Positions 1-10,300 of a DNA stretch of 64,000 nucleotides are shown piece after piece; position 1 is the stretch's first letter, and each line of letters begins with the position of its first letter. The position numbers were made by a program, and so were the translations under genes. This DNA comes from Virgibacillus sp. MSJ-26 (GTDB lineage Bacteria; Bacillota; Bacilli; Bacillales; Amphibacillaceae), in the NCBI RefSeq assembly GCF_018918075.1, contig NZ_JAHLPW010000002.1, forward strand, positions 124,001-188,000. The letters are read 5' to 3'. The notes under the pieces were generated by a model. It saw only the letters and a program-made list of their open reading frames with translations, made no database searches and was not told where the DNA came from.

Positions 1-75
1 GATGTACAAAATCGTGTAGAGGACTTGTGGACGAATTCGGAAATGATGAAGAAAGCGAGGAATTATCATGGATAG
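1..75 (+). CDS. 3' end of a GntR-like regulator gene (partial)
   Basis: Frame 1 is open from the window edge to a TAG at 73-75 and encodes 24 residues ending MKKARNYHG. The stop overlaps the gntK start by 8 bp, which implies translational coupling. In Bacillus the gene directly before gntK is gntR, the gluconate-responsive repressor, so position suggests the C-terminal end of GntR. The visible residues are too few to identify the family on their own. Reading-frame evidence is good; identity is inferred from synteny. Confidence 0.55.
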   Translation, partial: DVQNRVEDLWTNSEMMKKARNYHG

Positions 76-1618
76 AAATAAGTATATGCTTGGGGTTGAT
101 ATTGGAACAACAAGTACGAAGGCCGTGTTATTTCGAGAGACAGGGGAGATCATTGCTCAGGAAAATAATGGCTATGATCTTTATACGCCTGATATTTCGA
201 CGGCGGAGCAGGATCCGGAAGAAATATTCCAGGCAGTTATTTTGTCAATTGGAAATGTTATGAGGCAATCACAAATAAAACCTGAAAAATTATCATTCAT
301 CTCTTTCAGCAGTGCAATGCATAGCTTGATTGCAATCGATGAAAACGGTGAACCGCTTACCCCTTGCATCACTTGGGCGGATAATAGAAGTGCTAATTGG
401 GCTCAGAAAATAAAAGACGAACATCATGGGCATGACATTTACTTGAAAACGGGAACGCCGATTCATCCCATGTCCCCACTTAGCAAAATTACGTGGATTG
501 AACATGATGAAAAAGAGATAGCCAAGCAGACTAAAAAGTATATTGGTATTAAAGAATACATTTTTAATAAGTTTTTTGCTGAGTATGTTGTTGATTATTC
601 GATCGCATCTGCTACTGGAATGATGAACTTGAAGTCGCTGTCATGGGAGGAAAGCGCTCTTAAGGTTGCTGGAATTGATGACTCTAAATTATCACGGCTC
701 GTTTCAACCGAAGAAATCTTTACCGGGTGTAACTCTGTTCTGGCAGAAGAAATGGGAATTCTTGATACAACGCACTTTGTTATCGGTGCCAGTGATGGTG
801 TACTTTCAAATATCGGAGTTGATGCGATTCAAAAAGGGGAAGTTGCCGTAACGATTGGGACGAGTGGGGCTATTCGAACGGTTATTTCCGAACCAAAAAC
901 AGATAGCAAAGGACGTATTTTTTGTTATGCCTTGACGGAAGATCATTGGGTGATTGGCGGCCCAGTAAACAATGGTGGCATGGTGTTGCGCTGGATACGT
1001 GATGAGCTTGCAGCTAGTGAGGTGGAAACAGCTAACCGGTTGGGGATTGATGCTTATGATGTATTAACCCGTATCGCTGACGGAGTTGTCCCCGGTGCCA
1101 ACGGTCTTTTATTCCACCCATTTCTGGCTGGGGAACGGGCGCCATTATGGAGTTCTGATGTTAGAGGGTCATTCATTGGCCTGACTTTGAATCATAAAAA
1201 AGAGCATATGATCCGTGCTGCATTGGAAGGGGTTATTTTTAATCTTTATACTGTGTTCTTAGCTTTAACTGAGGTTATGGGTACAGAGGTTACCTCTATC
1301 AAAGCCACAGGGGGATTTTCACGGTCTGAGGTTTGGCGCCAAATGATGGCTGATATATTTGACCATGAAGTCATCATTCCGGAAAGTTATGAATCATCAT
1401 GTTTGGGTGCGTGTTTATTAGGATTATATGCCGAAAGGAAAATAGATTCGTTTGAAGTTGTCAAGGACCTGATTGGTTCGACTTTTACACACACGCCGAA
1501 TCCTGCTAACGAAGTTGCTTATAGGCAGTTAATTCCAATCTTCATCAACATATCGAGAGTGCTCAGTGAGGAATATAAGAAGATTTCACATTACCAAAAT
1601 AATGTACACGACAAGTAA
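68..1618 (+). CDS. gntK: Gluconokinase, FGGY family
   Basis: 516 residues, the usual length for FGGY sugar kinases. It phosphorylates gluconate to 6-phosphogluconate in the cytosol. The N-terminal ATPase fold starts MLGVDIGTTSTKAV (phosphate 1 loop). ITWADNRS follows near residue 110, and the C-terminal half has VTIGTSGAIR and KATGGFSRSEVWRQMMAD, typical of FGGY domains. The start is an ATG preceded by GAGGAA. It overlaps the upstream regulator gene by 8 bp and is followed 29 bp later by the gluconate permease. Together with the 6-phosphogluconate dehydrogenase this is the gntRKPZ arrangement of Bacillus. Another FGGY substrate such as xylulose is possible from sequence alone, but the context favours gluconate. 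Confidence 0.9.
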   Translation: MDRNKYMLGVDIGTTSTKAVLFRETGEIIAQENNGYDLYTPDISTAEQDPEEIFQAVILSIGNVMRQSQIKPEKLSFISFSSAMHSLIAIDENGEPLTPCITWADNRSANWAQKIKDEHHGHDIYLKTGTPIHPMSPLSKITWIEHDEKEIAKQTKKYIGIKEYIFNKFFAEYVVDYSIASATGMMNLKSLSWEESALKVAGIDDSKLSRLVSTEEIFTGCNSVLAEEMGILDTTHFVIGASDGVLSNIGVDAIQKGEVAVTIGTSGAIRTVISEPKTDSKGRIFCYALTEDHWVIGGPVNNGGMVLRWIRDELAASEVETANRLGIDAYDVLTRIADGVVPGANGLLFHPFLAGERAPLWSSDVRGSFIGLTLNHKKEHMIRAALEGVIFNLYTVFLALTEVMGTEVTSIKATGGFSRSEVWRQMMADIFDHEVIIPESYESSCLGACLLGLYAERKIDSFEVVKDLIGSTFTHTPNPANEVAYRQLIPIFINISRVLSEEYKKISHYQNNVHDK

Positions 1619-1647
1619 GTTAAAAAAATCTTGAAGGAGTGGATGAT

Positions 1648-3015
1648 ATGTCTTTGGCCGGTAATATGTTTCCCTTGCTCATCGTCGCCTTAGGTGTTCT
1701 TGTATTACTTATTTTAATTATGAAATTGAATTTGAACACGTTTATTTCTTTAGTGGTAGTTTCATTTTTAGTTGCCCTTGCTTTAGGGATGCCGCTTGGT
1801 GAAATCGTTTCTTCAATAGAAGAGGGGATGGGCGGCACACTTGGAAGCATCGCATTAATCTTTGGTTTTGGAGCTATTCTTGGAAAGCTTGTCTCAGATG
1901 CGGGTGGTGCACAGCGGATTGCCATGACGTTAATCAATCGATTTGGTGAAAAACATATTCAATGGGCGGTCGTGATCGCTTCATTTATCATCGGTATTGC
2001 TCTATTCTTTGAAGTTGGCCTTGTTCTTCTTATTCCCATCGTTTATCAGATAGCCAAGCAATTAAAGGTATCTATACTTTACCTAGGAATTTCAATGGCG
2101 GCAGCATTATCCGTCACACACGGATTTTTACCGCCACACCCCGGACCAACGGTAATTGCTCAGCAGTATGAAGCGAATATCGGTATGGTTTTAGTATATG
2201 GTTTCATTATTGCAGTACCGACTTTAGTGATCGCAGGACCGTTATTCACTAAGTTAGCGAAAAAGTTAGTTCCTGAAGCATTTGAAAAAACCGGCAGCAT
2301 TGACTCTGTAGGTGAAGTTAAAGAGTTCGAAATTGAAGAGACACCACCTTTTAGCACGAGTATTTTGACGGCATTATTCCCTGTCATCTTGATGGCCATC
2401 TCTACCATCATCCAATTGCTTCAAGACATAGGCGGTGTAGGCAGTAGTGTATTATTTGATGTTATTCATTTGATCGGTGAACCGACAACAGCTTTGTTAA
2501 TCTCTGTATTACTGGCAGTCTATACGATGGGAATTGCCCGTCAAATACCAGTCAAACAAGTGATGGCTTCAGCGGAAGAATCTATTCGTTCCATTGGTAT
2601 GATGTTGCTTATCATTGGAGGTGGCGGCGTATTTAAACAAGTTTTAATTGATGGTGGAGTTGGTGACGCAGTTGCAAATATCTTTACAGACAGTAGTATG
2701 TCACCCATTTTATTAGCTTGGATTATTGCTGCCATCTTACGTATTTCCCTTGGTTCTGCTACCGTTGCAGCTTTAACAACCGCAGGATTAGTCATTCCTT
2801 TGATGCAGGGATCCGATGTCAATCTTGCATTAATGGTGCTTGCCACAGGAGCTGGAAGTGTGATTGCTTCCCATGTCAACGATGCTGGATTCTGGATGTT
2901 TAAAGAATTCTTTGGTTTGACAATGAAAGAGACTTTTTCTACATGGACATTACTTGAAACAGTCATTTCAGTAGTGGGCTTAGGTTTCATCATGCTGCTA
3001 AGCCTTTTTGTATAA
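1648..3015 (+). CDS. gntP: Gluconate:H+ symporter, GntP family
   Basis: 455 residues, very hydrophobic, with about 12 predicted membrane segments, as expected for the GntP family that imports gluconate. Family-typical stretches include GFGAILGKLVSDAGGAQRIA, FFEVGLVLLIPI, HGFLPPHPGPT and a C-terminal GSVIASHVNDAGFWM. An in-frame GTG lies at 1639, but the GAAGGAG at 1633-1639 sits 8 nt before the ATG at 1648, so that ATG is preferred. The gene lies between the kinase and the 6-phosphogluconate dehydrogenase in one operon. Confidence 0.9.
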   Translation: MSLAGNMFPLLIVALGVLVLLILIMKLNLNTFISLVVVSFLVALALGMPLGEIVSSIEEGMGGTLGSIALIFGFGAILGKLVSDAGGAQRIAMTLINRFGEKHIQWAVVIASFIIGIALFFEVGLVLLIPIVYQIAKQLKVSILYLGISMAAALSVTHGFLPPHPGPTVIAQQYEANIGMVLVYGFIIAVPTLVIAGPLFTKLAKKLVPEAFEKTGSIDSVGEVKEFEIEETPPFSTSILTALFPVILMAISTIIQLLQDIGGVGSSVLFDVIHLIGEPTTALLISVLLAVYTMGIARQIPVKQVMASAEESIRSIGMMLLIIGGGGVFKQVLIDGGVGDAVANIFTDSSMSPILLAWIIAAILRISLGSATVAALTTAGLVIPLMQGSDVNLALMVLATGAGSVIASHVNDAGFWMFKEFFGLTMKETFSTWTLLETVISVVGLGFIMLLSLFV

Positions 3016-3047
3016 AAATTACATTTATAAAGAAAGGACTTTTAAAA

Positions 3048-4457
3048 TTGAATCATACAATCGGTGTATACGGGCTAGGAGTTATGGGAGCAAGTCTTGC
3101 TAAAAATATGTTAAATAAAGGTGAGCGTGTGGCGCTTTATAATTATACTCCCGATTTAACAGAAAAATTTAGTGAGGAATTTCCACATGAAAGTGCGACA
3201 GTATTCTATGATTTAAAGCCATTTATTGAATCACTTGAAAAACCACGAAAGGTATTTCTTATGGTAACAGCAGGTGAAGTGACAGATTCGGTGATCAACT
3301 CGATTGCCCCTTTGCTTGATAAAGAAGATATTATTATGGATGGCGGAAACGCTAACTTCAAAGATTCCACAGAAAGATTTCGCTTATTGAAAGAAAAAGG
3401 GATTCAGTTTTTAAGTATTGGTGTTTCTGGCGGGGAAGCAGGTGCACTGAATGGTCCTGCCTTAATGCCCAGTGGTGATAAGGCGGCTTACGATGAAGTG
3501 GCACCGATTCTTGAAAAAATTGCTGCTCAGGTCGATGGGAAACCATGTTGTTCATATATCGGAACAGAAGGATCGGGACATTATGTGAAAATGGTTCATA
3601 ATGGGATTGAATATGCGGACATGCAATTGATTTCAGAAGCTTATCAATTTCTTCGGAAGGTCGTCGGACTGGACGTGAAAGAAATTGCAAACATCTTTTC
3701 TAAATGGAATGAATGGGAGCTGAAAAGTTATTTGATTGAAATCACCGGTCATATTTTGAATTATGATGACCCAGTCACATCCCAACCGATTATTGACGTT
3801 ATCCTTGATAAAGCAGGGCAAAAAGGTACTGGAAAATGGACGAGTAAAGATGCTTTGGATATTGGGGTTCCCGCCTCCATCATTACAGAATCAGTATTTG
3901 CTAGATACCTCTCGTCCTTAAAAGATGAACGTGTAGAAGCCGCAGAGTATTTAGCCGGCCCGAAAATGAATTGTCAGGTATCTGATAAAGATGAATGGAT
4001 TAATCTCGTTAAAGAAGCGTTATTCATGGGTAAAATTTGTACCTATGCTCAAGGTTTCATGCAATACAAGCAGGCCTCGGATTATTATGGATGGAATTTC
4101 CGGTTGGCTGATATTGCACTCATTTTCAGGGGTGGCTGTATTATTCAGGCAGATTTTTTGGATTCTGTCAGTCAGGCATTTCAATCAGATGTAAAACTGA
4201 AGAATATCCTAAGAGCCCCTTATTTTCAAGAGAAGGCGAATGCTTATGAGGGTTCATTAAGACGTGTGGCCATGAAAGCGATGGAAAACGGATTATCAAT
4301 ACCAGGCTTGAGTTCTTCGCTATCATTCTACGATGGTTATCGTGCCTCAAGGAGTGGAGCTGAATTGATTCAAGCTCAACGGGATTATTTCGGAGCACAT
4401 ACGTATGAACGTGTTGATAAAGTAGGCATTTTTCATACGGTATGGGAAGGTGAGTAA
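3048..4457 (+). CDS. gntZ: 6-phosphogluconate dehydrogenase, decarboxylating
   Basis: 469 residues, full length. It oxidises and decarboxylates 6-phosphogluconate to ribulose 5-phosphate, completing gluconate use. The N-terminal Rossmann motif is GVYGLGVMGASLAKNM. The substrate signature is DGGNANFKDSTER, followed by SGGEAGALNGPALMPSG and the catalytic lysine region GHYVKMVHNGIEYADMQ. The all-helical C-terminal domain ends with DYFGAHTYERVD. The start is TTG at 3048, with AAAGG 10 nt upstream. It is the last gene of the gluconate operon and a hairpin follows. The gntZ name is chosen from operon position. Confidence 0.92.
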   Translation: MNHTIGVYGLGVMGASLAKNMLNKGERVALYNYTPDLTEKFSEEFPHESATVFYDLKPFIESLEKPRKVFLMVTAGEVTDSVINSIAPLLDKEDIIMDGGNANFKDSTERFRLLKEKGIQFLSIGVSGGEAGALNGPALMPSGDKAAYDEVAPILEKIAAQVDGKPCCSYIGTEGSGHYVKMVHNGIEYADMQLISEAYQFLRKVVGLDVKEIANIFSKWNEWELKSYLIEITGHILNYDDPVTSQPIIDVILDKAGQKGTGKWTSKDALDIGVPASIITESVFARYLSSLKDERVEAAEYLAGPKMNCQVSDKDEWINLVKEALFMGKICTYAQGFMQYKQASDYYGWNFRLADIALIFRGGCIIQADFLDSVSQAFQSDVKLKNILRAPYFQEKANAYEGSLRRVAMKAMENGLSIPGLSSSLSFYDGYRASRSGAELIQAQRDYFGAHTYERVDKVGIFHTVWEGE

Positions 4458-4496
4458 TAATTATTCACCTTGAAAATTTCATGTTTTGTATGTATT

Positions 4497-4530
4497 ACGC
4501 TCAGGTGTAGTCCCTGAGCGTTTACTTTTA
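4497..4530 (+). terminator. Rho-independent terminator of the gluconate operon
   Basis: Perfect 9-bp inverted repeat ACGCTCAGG / CCTGAGCGT (4497-4505 and 4513-4521) followed by a T-rich stretch, 40 nt after the 6-phosphogluconate dehydrogenase stop. The remaining sequence up to the next gene (4531-4800) shows no convincing gene. Confidence 0.75.
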
Positions 4531-4813
4531 TCCCTGATTTAAAATAGACAATCAATCACATACTAAAAGGGGCATCCCCCCTCAACTATCAACCCCGTTT
4601 TCTCACTTCCTCACAAACATTATCTTCATTCTTCTTGCCTATTTTCCGAAAAAAAGACTTATTACCTATTCTATTGTCTACTTCAATTAGTTCTTCCTAT
4701 TCATTTTGAGAAAAGGCAGATGATTTCGACAGCATATGACAGAAATTTTGATGCCTCTTCATTATACTTAGTTTGATCTCACATTACGAAAAAATTAAAA
4801 GGGGGAGATGGAA

Positions 4814-6298
4814 TTGAGAAGAAGGATCATACCAATTATGTATGCGTTTGTATTAGTTTTTACCATGTTATCTGTACAACCACAAGCTACCCAGGCGGAA
4901 ATTTTAGGGTTGCAACCTGATAGTCCTGAAAATGTGGAGATGCTTCAGCAACCGCTTGATGATTTGGATGGTGAGATTGAAGAAGCTATTTCTGAAAAAG
5001 TCATGCCTGGGGCTGTCGTGCTTATTGCTCGGGATGGAAAAGTCGTTAAACATGACGCATACGGCTATGCGGCGCGTTATGTTGATGATGATTTTACTGA
5101 AATGGACGAGCCCATTGAAATGCATGAGGACACTATTTTTGATATGGCTTCCATATCGAAGTTGTTTACAGCGGTTGCTGTCATGCAATTATGGGATCAA
5201 GGACATTTTGATTTGGACGATGTTGTTGCTGATTACTTGCCGGAATATGATACAGAGGAAAAAGAAGAGATTACAATTAAACAGTTACTCACTCATACAT
5301 CAGGTGAAAAGGCGGGACCGTCACAACCGCTTTATGATATAGAGGGAACGCGGGCGGACCTGCTTGATTTTACAATGGCTGAACCGCTTTTAAATGAGCC
5401 AGGTGCAGAGTATGTCTACAGTGATATTAATTATATAACATTAGGTGTTCTGATAGAACGGTTAACGGGAGAACGTCAAGATGCTTATGTAGAGGAAAAT
5501 ATTATCGAGCCTCTAGGTATGGGAGATACGATGTATAACCCTTCAGAGGATTTAAAATCGAGAATTGCTGCGACTGAGGAGCAACCATGGGCAGACCGTG
5601 GCTTAGTCTGGGGCAGTGTACATGATGAAAAGGCATGGGCCCTTGATGGTGTTGCAGGTCATGCTGGGGTTTTTAGCTCGGCTAGTGATATGGCTGTATT
5701 TTTGCAAATGCTTCTTAATGAAGGAAGTTATCAAGAAGTTGACATTTTATCAGATGAGGCATTCAACTTGATGAACATAAATTGGAATACAGATTATCCA
5801 GGTCAGGATCATGGTTTAGGTTGGGATTTGAATCAAGATTGGTATATGGATGTGTTAGCTGAAGAAAATACGTTTGGCCATACAGGATACACGGGGACAT
5901 CTGTGGTTGCTAGCCCAGATCTTGATACAATGGCTATTTTACTTACAAATCGAGTGCACCCAACACGGGAGACGGTCTCCACCAATTCGATCCGAAAAAA
6001 GACTTCTTCGCTAACAGCAAATGCGATATACGCTTGGGATGCTAAGAACATGCAAAGACTCGTTGAAAGCTTAAACAAAAAAGAAGAATTCAAAGATGAA
6101 ACAGTTGCTAGAAGCTTGTCTCTTCATCTAAAAGCAGTCGAGCATTATGAAAATACTGGTCATAGCGAAAAGGTTCGGAAACACCTGGCTGGATTTAACT
6201 CTTTAATTGAATATCATTTAGAAAATGAAGCGATTTCTGAAGAGGTTTATGAAACTTTATTAAGTCATAGTGATTATTTAGTTAATCAGTGGAAATAA
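4814..6298 (+). CDS. Secreted serine hydrolase (beta-lactamase/PBP-like) with C-terminal FIMAH-like module
   Basis: About 494 residues. A signal peptide (RRR, a hydrophobic stretch, then QATQAE) is followed by a serine beta-lactamase-like domain (class C/esterase/DD-peptidase clan). The nucleophile motif is SISK (SxxK), the second element is YSDIN, and a C-terminal HTGYTGT replaces the KTG box. The last 80 residues are the module shared by seven secreted proteins in this window (LSLHLKAVEHYE, KVRKHLAGFN, final W). An ATG at 4808 lies 0-1 nt after GGGGGAG; the TTG at 4814 has better spacing and is preferred. Substrate is unknown; an esterase, D-aminopeptidase or peptidoglycan-related role is possible. 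The DNA before it is low in features. Confidence 0.8.
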   Translation: MRRRIIPIMYAFVLVFTMLSVQPQATQAEILGLQPDSPENVEMLQQPLDDLDGEIEEAISEKVMPGAVVLIARDGKVVKHDAYGYAARYVDDDFTEMDEPIEMHEDTIFDMASISKLFTAVAVMQLWDQGHFDLDDVVADYLPEYDTEEKEEITIKQLLTHTSGEKAGPSQPLYDIEGTRADLLDFTMAEPLLNEPGAEYVYSDINYITLGVLIERLTGERQDAYVEENIIEPLGMGDTMYNPSEDLKSRIAATEEQPWADRGLVWGSVHDEKAWALDGVAGHAGVFSSASDMAVFLQMLLNEGSYQEVDILSDEAFNLMNINWNTDYPGQDHGLGWDLNQDWYMDVLAEENTFGHTGYTGTSVVASPDLDTMAILLTNRVHPTRETVSTNSIRKKTSSLTANAIYAWDAKNMQRLVESLNKKEEFKDETVARSLSLHLKAVEHYENTGHSEKVRKHLAGFNSLIEYHLENEAISEEVYETLLSHSDYLVNQWK

Positions 6299-6327
6299 GC
6301 TTAATTTAGTATAAGGTGTTAAAAAAT

Positions 6328-6443
6328 GAGGCTGAGACACAACTAAGTATTAGTTATTAAAAGACGAACAACTTTAAGCGAGTACTATTTGCTTCGAAAA
6401 AAACTTCGATTTTAATTAACTAAAATACTTATGTTCCAGCCTC
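6328..6443 (+). repeat. Dispersed repeat with GAGGCTGAGAC...GTTCCAGCCTC ends
   Basis: The element begins GAGGCTGAGACAC and ends GTTCCAGCCTC, so its termini are inverted repeats. The same end type bounds elements at 15514-15567 and 34655-34888. Such GAGGTTGGGACA elements are common in intergenic DNA of Bacillaceae and staphylococci and can fold into a long hairpin. Here it lies just behind the serine hydrolase gene and may also end its transcript. Confidence 0.6.
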
Positions 6444-6615
6444 TTCTCTTACTTTTAAAATCTCCCCTGGTAATCTCCTAGCTCAAAAATCTCACCATTT
6501 TTACTTAGGCCTTTTGATATAAAAAAATATAACAACGACTAGTCAATTTTTCCTAATTTACAAAAAAGACAATTAATTTAGCAATAATCATAAAAAAACC
6601 AACAATATCCTTATT

Positions 6616-6631
6616 GTGAAAGCGTTTTAAA
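6616..6631 (+). promoter_or_regulatory. CcpA cre-like site in a duplicated leader
   Basis: TGAAAGCGTTTTAA matches the core of the cre consensus with the CA near the end replaced by AA. It lies in a segment (about 6590-6700) that recurs with few changes at 15605-15706, where the core is TGAAAGCGCTTTAA. It may place the decayed tasA copy or the GH2 gene downstream under catabolite control. Confidence 0.45.
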
Positions 6632-6763
6632 AACGTTAGCTTAAGTGTATATCATAGATAACACGGTACAAATTTGAAAAGTTAGAGGTGATGAAAATTG
6701 TTATAAGTTATAAGCGAAGAAACATTTGTAAAGTTAAGTCTTCGAATTATCGTTTAAGTTCAA

Positions 6764-7163
6764 AATAAAAAACAACTAAGTATAGGAGGCATGTCGTTAG
6801 TTTTAGATTTATCGTTAATTGGGGAGGTGCTTATACTTCCTTTAGTGGTAAGGAATAAACGAAGAGGATATTTGGAGCTGAAATACTTGATATCGAAAAG
6901 GTGTTCCTATAAACATAATATTATGTGATAGATGTAGAAGGAGATAATATCGAAGACTTTGTCGAACATAATTCAGTAGATTTTTTATATAACGCGGATA
7001 ATTTAGATGATGTTATCTATGAAACGACTTTAGCTGAATTAAAAGATATGTCTGCTGAGGAAGTAAATGAGCGTATTTTCTATCCTATCTTATGGAAAAA
7101 GATTACAGCTAGAGTGGAGTTGATCTTGACTCAGTAGTTAAGATTAATTTTTTGGATATTTAG
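6764..7163 (+). pseudogene. Decayed tasA/calY-like gene
   Basis: Three frames together give a TasA-like protein. KKQLSIGGMS followed by LSLIG matches the N-terminus of the intact TasA at 21213. A one-base loss then shifts the frame to GGAYTSFSGKE, which ends at TAA. After a large internal deletion ILDIEKVFL reappears, with two more stops, followed by an open stretch (6925-7137) containing DFLYNADNLDDVIYETTLAE, close to the intact FMYNADKADEVIYETTLYE. Another shift gives SGVDLDSVVKINFLDI, matching DVDDLVVKFTFVDD. The original start codon is not visible. It is a frameshifted, internally deleted relic and no functional product is expected. Confidence 0.8.
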
Positions 7164-7385
7164 GAACTTTTATGCCGATATTTCTAATCAAACGTTTGAA
7201 GCTGCTAAATTAATAGGGCAAGCTTTTTTGGTATATTTACACGTAATTATCCCGTTATCTATTATGAGAGTTTTGTTGTGGAATGGTATGGCTATTTACA
7301 AATGTATATAAATAACATCTAGTGAAAATAGAGGTTTAATTATTTATCATGAAATTTAATTAAACTTTAGAGGAGAAGGTGTAAA

Positions 7386-10300
7386 ATGCCTAGGAAAATA
7401 AAAGTAATAGGTGTCATGTTAATAATGACTTTTTTAGTGTCAGCTTTAACGAATCAAAACAATGTTATTGCAGAGGAAGAAGACTATTCATTTAGTACGC
7501 CTGAAACATTCATCCATAAAACAGACGTAAGTGATGATAAACGTCGCCAATTATTTAATGATAATTGGAAGTTTAGTTATGGAGAGAAAAGTAATGCAGA
7601 GTTGAACAACTATGATGATTCAAATTGGGATAATGTGCAATTGCCACACGATTACAGTTTAGATCTCCCTTATAGCCAAGCAGGTGAAGCAGAGAGTGGT
7701 TATAAGCTTGGTGGTGTTGGATGGTATCGTAAGTCATTTACACTGGACGAAGTAGATGAAAATAAGCGGGTCGTTGCTGAATTTGGTGGTGTTTATATGA
7801 ATGCAAGTGTGTATATAAATGGACATAAGTTAGGCGATCATCCAAATGGATATACACCGTTTGCATATGATTTAACTGATCACCTCAATAATGATGGAGA
7901 AAACGTCATTGCGGTACGTGTAAATCATAAATTCCCATCAAGTCGTTGGTATTCAGGAAGTGGAATTTACCGTGATGTCCATCTAACAATAACAGATGAT
8001 GTTCATGTTGATCATTACGGTGTTCAAGTATTAACTCCAAACCTTGAAGAACAAACAGGAGAAGATGTTGATGTAGAAGTTAATGCTAATATTAAGAACC
8101 AGTCCTCTGATGATGTTAAAGCGGTTGTAAAGCAAAGCATTCGTGAAAAAGGTTCAGAAGATATTATCGTTAGCGGAAAAAGTGACTTACTAGAAATAGA
8201 TGCTAATGACTCAGAGTCTTCAAATGTTTCTCTAACAATAAATGATCCAACACTTTGGACTTTATCTAACCCACACTTATATGAAATTGTTACAGAAGTT
8301 ATAGAAGATGATAAAGTTATCGATGAATACGTTACAGATTATGGTTTTAGAACGTTTGAATTTGATTCAGATACAGGATTTTCTTTAAATGGAGAAGCCG
8401 TCAAATTACAAGGAGTAAGCATGCACTCCGATCAAGGGCCATTGGGAGCAGAAGCACATCATCGCTCCATGGAACGCCAAGTTGAAATTTTGTCAGATAT
8501 GGGTGTTAACGCGATTCGTGTGACACACAACCCTGCAGCCGATGAACTCATTGAAATTGCAAATAGAGAAGGCATACTTATTATTGACGAAGCATTTGAT
8601 ACATGGATAGCCAATAAAAATGGTAACGTTCATGACTATGCTTCATGGTTTGAGAAGTCAGTAGGTGATAATCCATTATTAGGTGCAGAGGAAGACATGA
8701 CATGGGCAGAATTTGATATTAAGACGATGGTCCGTCGTGGAATTAATGCACCGTCTATCATTAGCTGGTCAATAGGCAATGAAGTGATGGAAGGTAACAG
8801 TGGTCCATATGATGAATATCCAGATATTTCAGACCAACTCGCGACATGGGTTGAAGAAGTTGATCAAACTCGTCCAGCTACTAATGGCGACAACAAACTT
8901 ACAGCAAATTGGGATGAGGCAATAAAAATTGGTGAAAAATTGACAGAACATGGTGGGACTGTTGGTTTTAACTATGCGAATGGAAATCTACTTGACCAAT
9001 ATCATGAAAATCATCCAGATTGGAAAATTTATGGTGCGGAAACAGCATCATCTATCAACAGTCGGGGAGTTTACAAACCTTCCAATTATGATAGGCACTT
9101 AACGTCATATGATGAGTCAGTCGTGGGATGGGGTCATCTTTCAGCAGATTCATGGCATACCACTATAACCCGTGACTTTGTGGCAGGTGAATTTGTTTGG
9201 ACTGGTTTTGACTATCTTGGAGAACCAACGCCTTGGAATAACGTAGGTTCAGGTGCCACAGGTGCTTGGCCTTCACCAAAGTCAAGTTATTTCGGTATTG
9301 TTGATACAGCCGGACTTCCAAAAGACCGATTTTATTTTTATCAATCACAATGGAATGATGAAGTAGATACACTCCATGTACTTCCAGCATGGAAAGAAGA
9401 TATGGTTGAGATTGATGATGAGGGGAACGTTCGAGTTGATGTTTATAGTGATGCACAAAGTGTTGAATTATTCTTTAAAGATACCAATGGTGAAGAAAAG
9501 TCTCTAGGTAAAAAAACCTTCACAGAATATACAACAGATGTAGGGTACTCGTATCAGATATATGAAGGTGAGGATAAAAAAGAAGAGGATTTCAGAAATC
9601 TTTATTTAACCTGGGACGTTCCTTATGAAGATGGAACAGTCTATGCCAAGGCGTATGATGAAAATGACAAAGTTATCACTGATACAGAAGGCCGTGACAG
9701 TGTTACGACATTTGACGAGACTTCCGACTTAAAGCTTGAGGCAGATCGTGAATCGATTGTGGCTGATGGACGTGATTTGTCCTATATCACAATTGAAGCA
9801 ATCGATGAAAATGGTAATACCGTTGAAGATGCCGCTGACTTGATTCATGCAGATGTAAGCGGTGATGGAGAATTGATGGCACTTGACAATGGTGATCAAG
9901 TGGATCATGAACCATATGACAGTGGTAAGCGTAACTTATTTAATGGAAAGTTGGTTGCTGTCGTAAAATCAACAAATGATGCAGGATCAATGACCCTTAA
10001 TATAGAAGCAGATGGCATCAAAGATCAAAGTATAACCATTGAAACCACACCTGATCCTGAAAAACCAGATGAACAGTATGTTGAAGGCTACACAATGCCA
10101 AAGAATTACTATGTGAAATTAGGATATCAACCAGAACTTGTATCGGAAGTAGAGTTACTTTTCAGTGATGGAACTGAAGAAACACACGACATCACTTGGG
10201 ATATTGAAGATAATATGTTTGATGAGCCTGGAACTGTTAGCCTTGTAGGACATGTCGAAAACTTCGATTTGCGAGTCTATACGAACGTGACGGTTATTGA

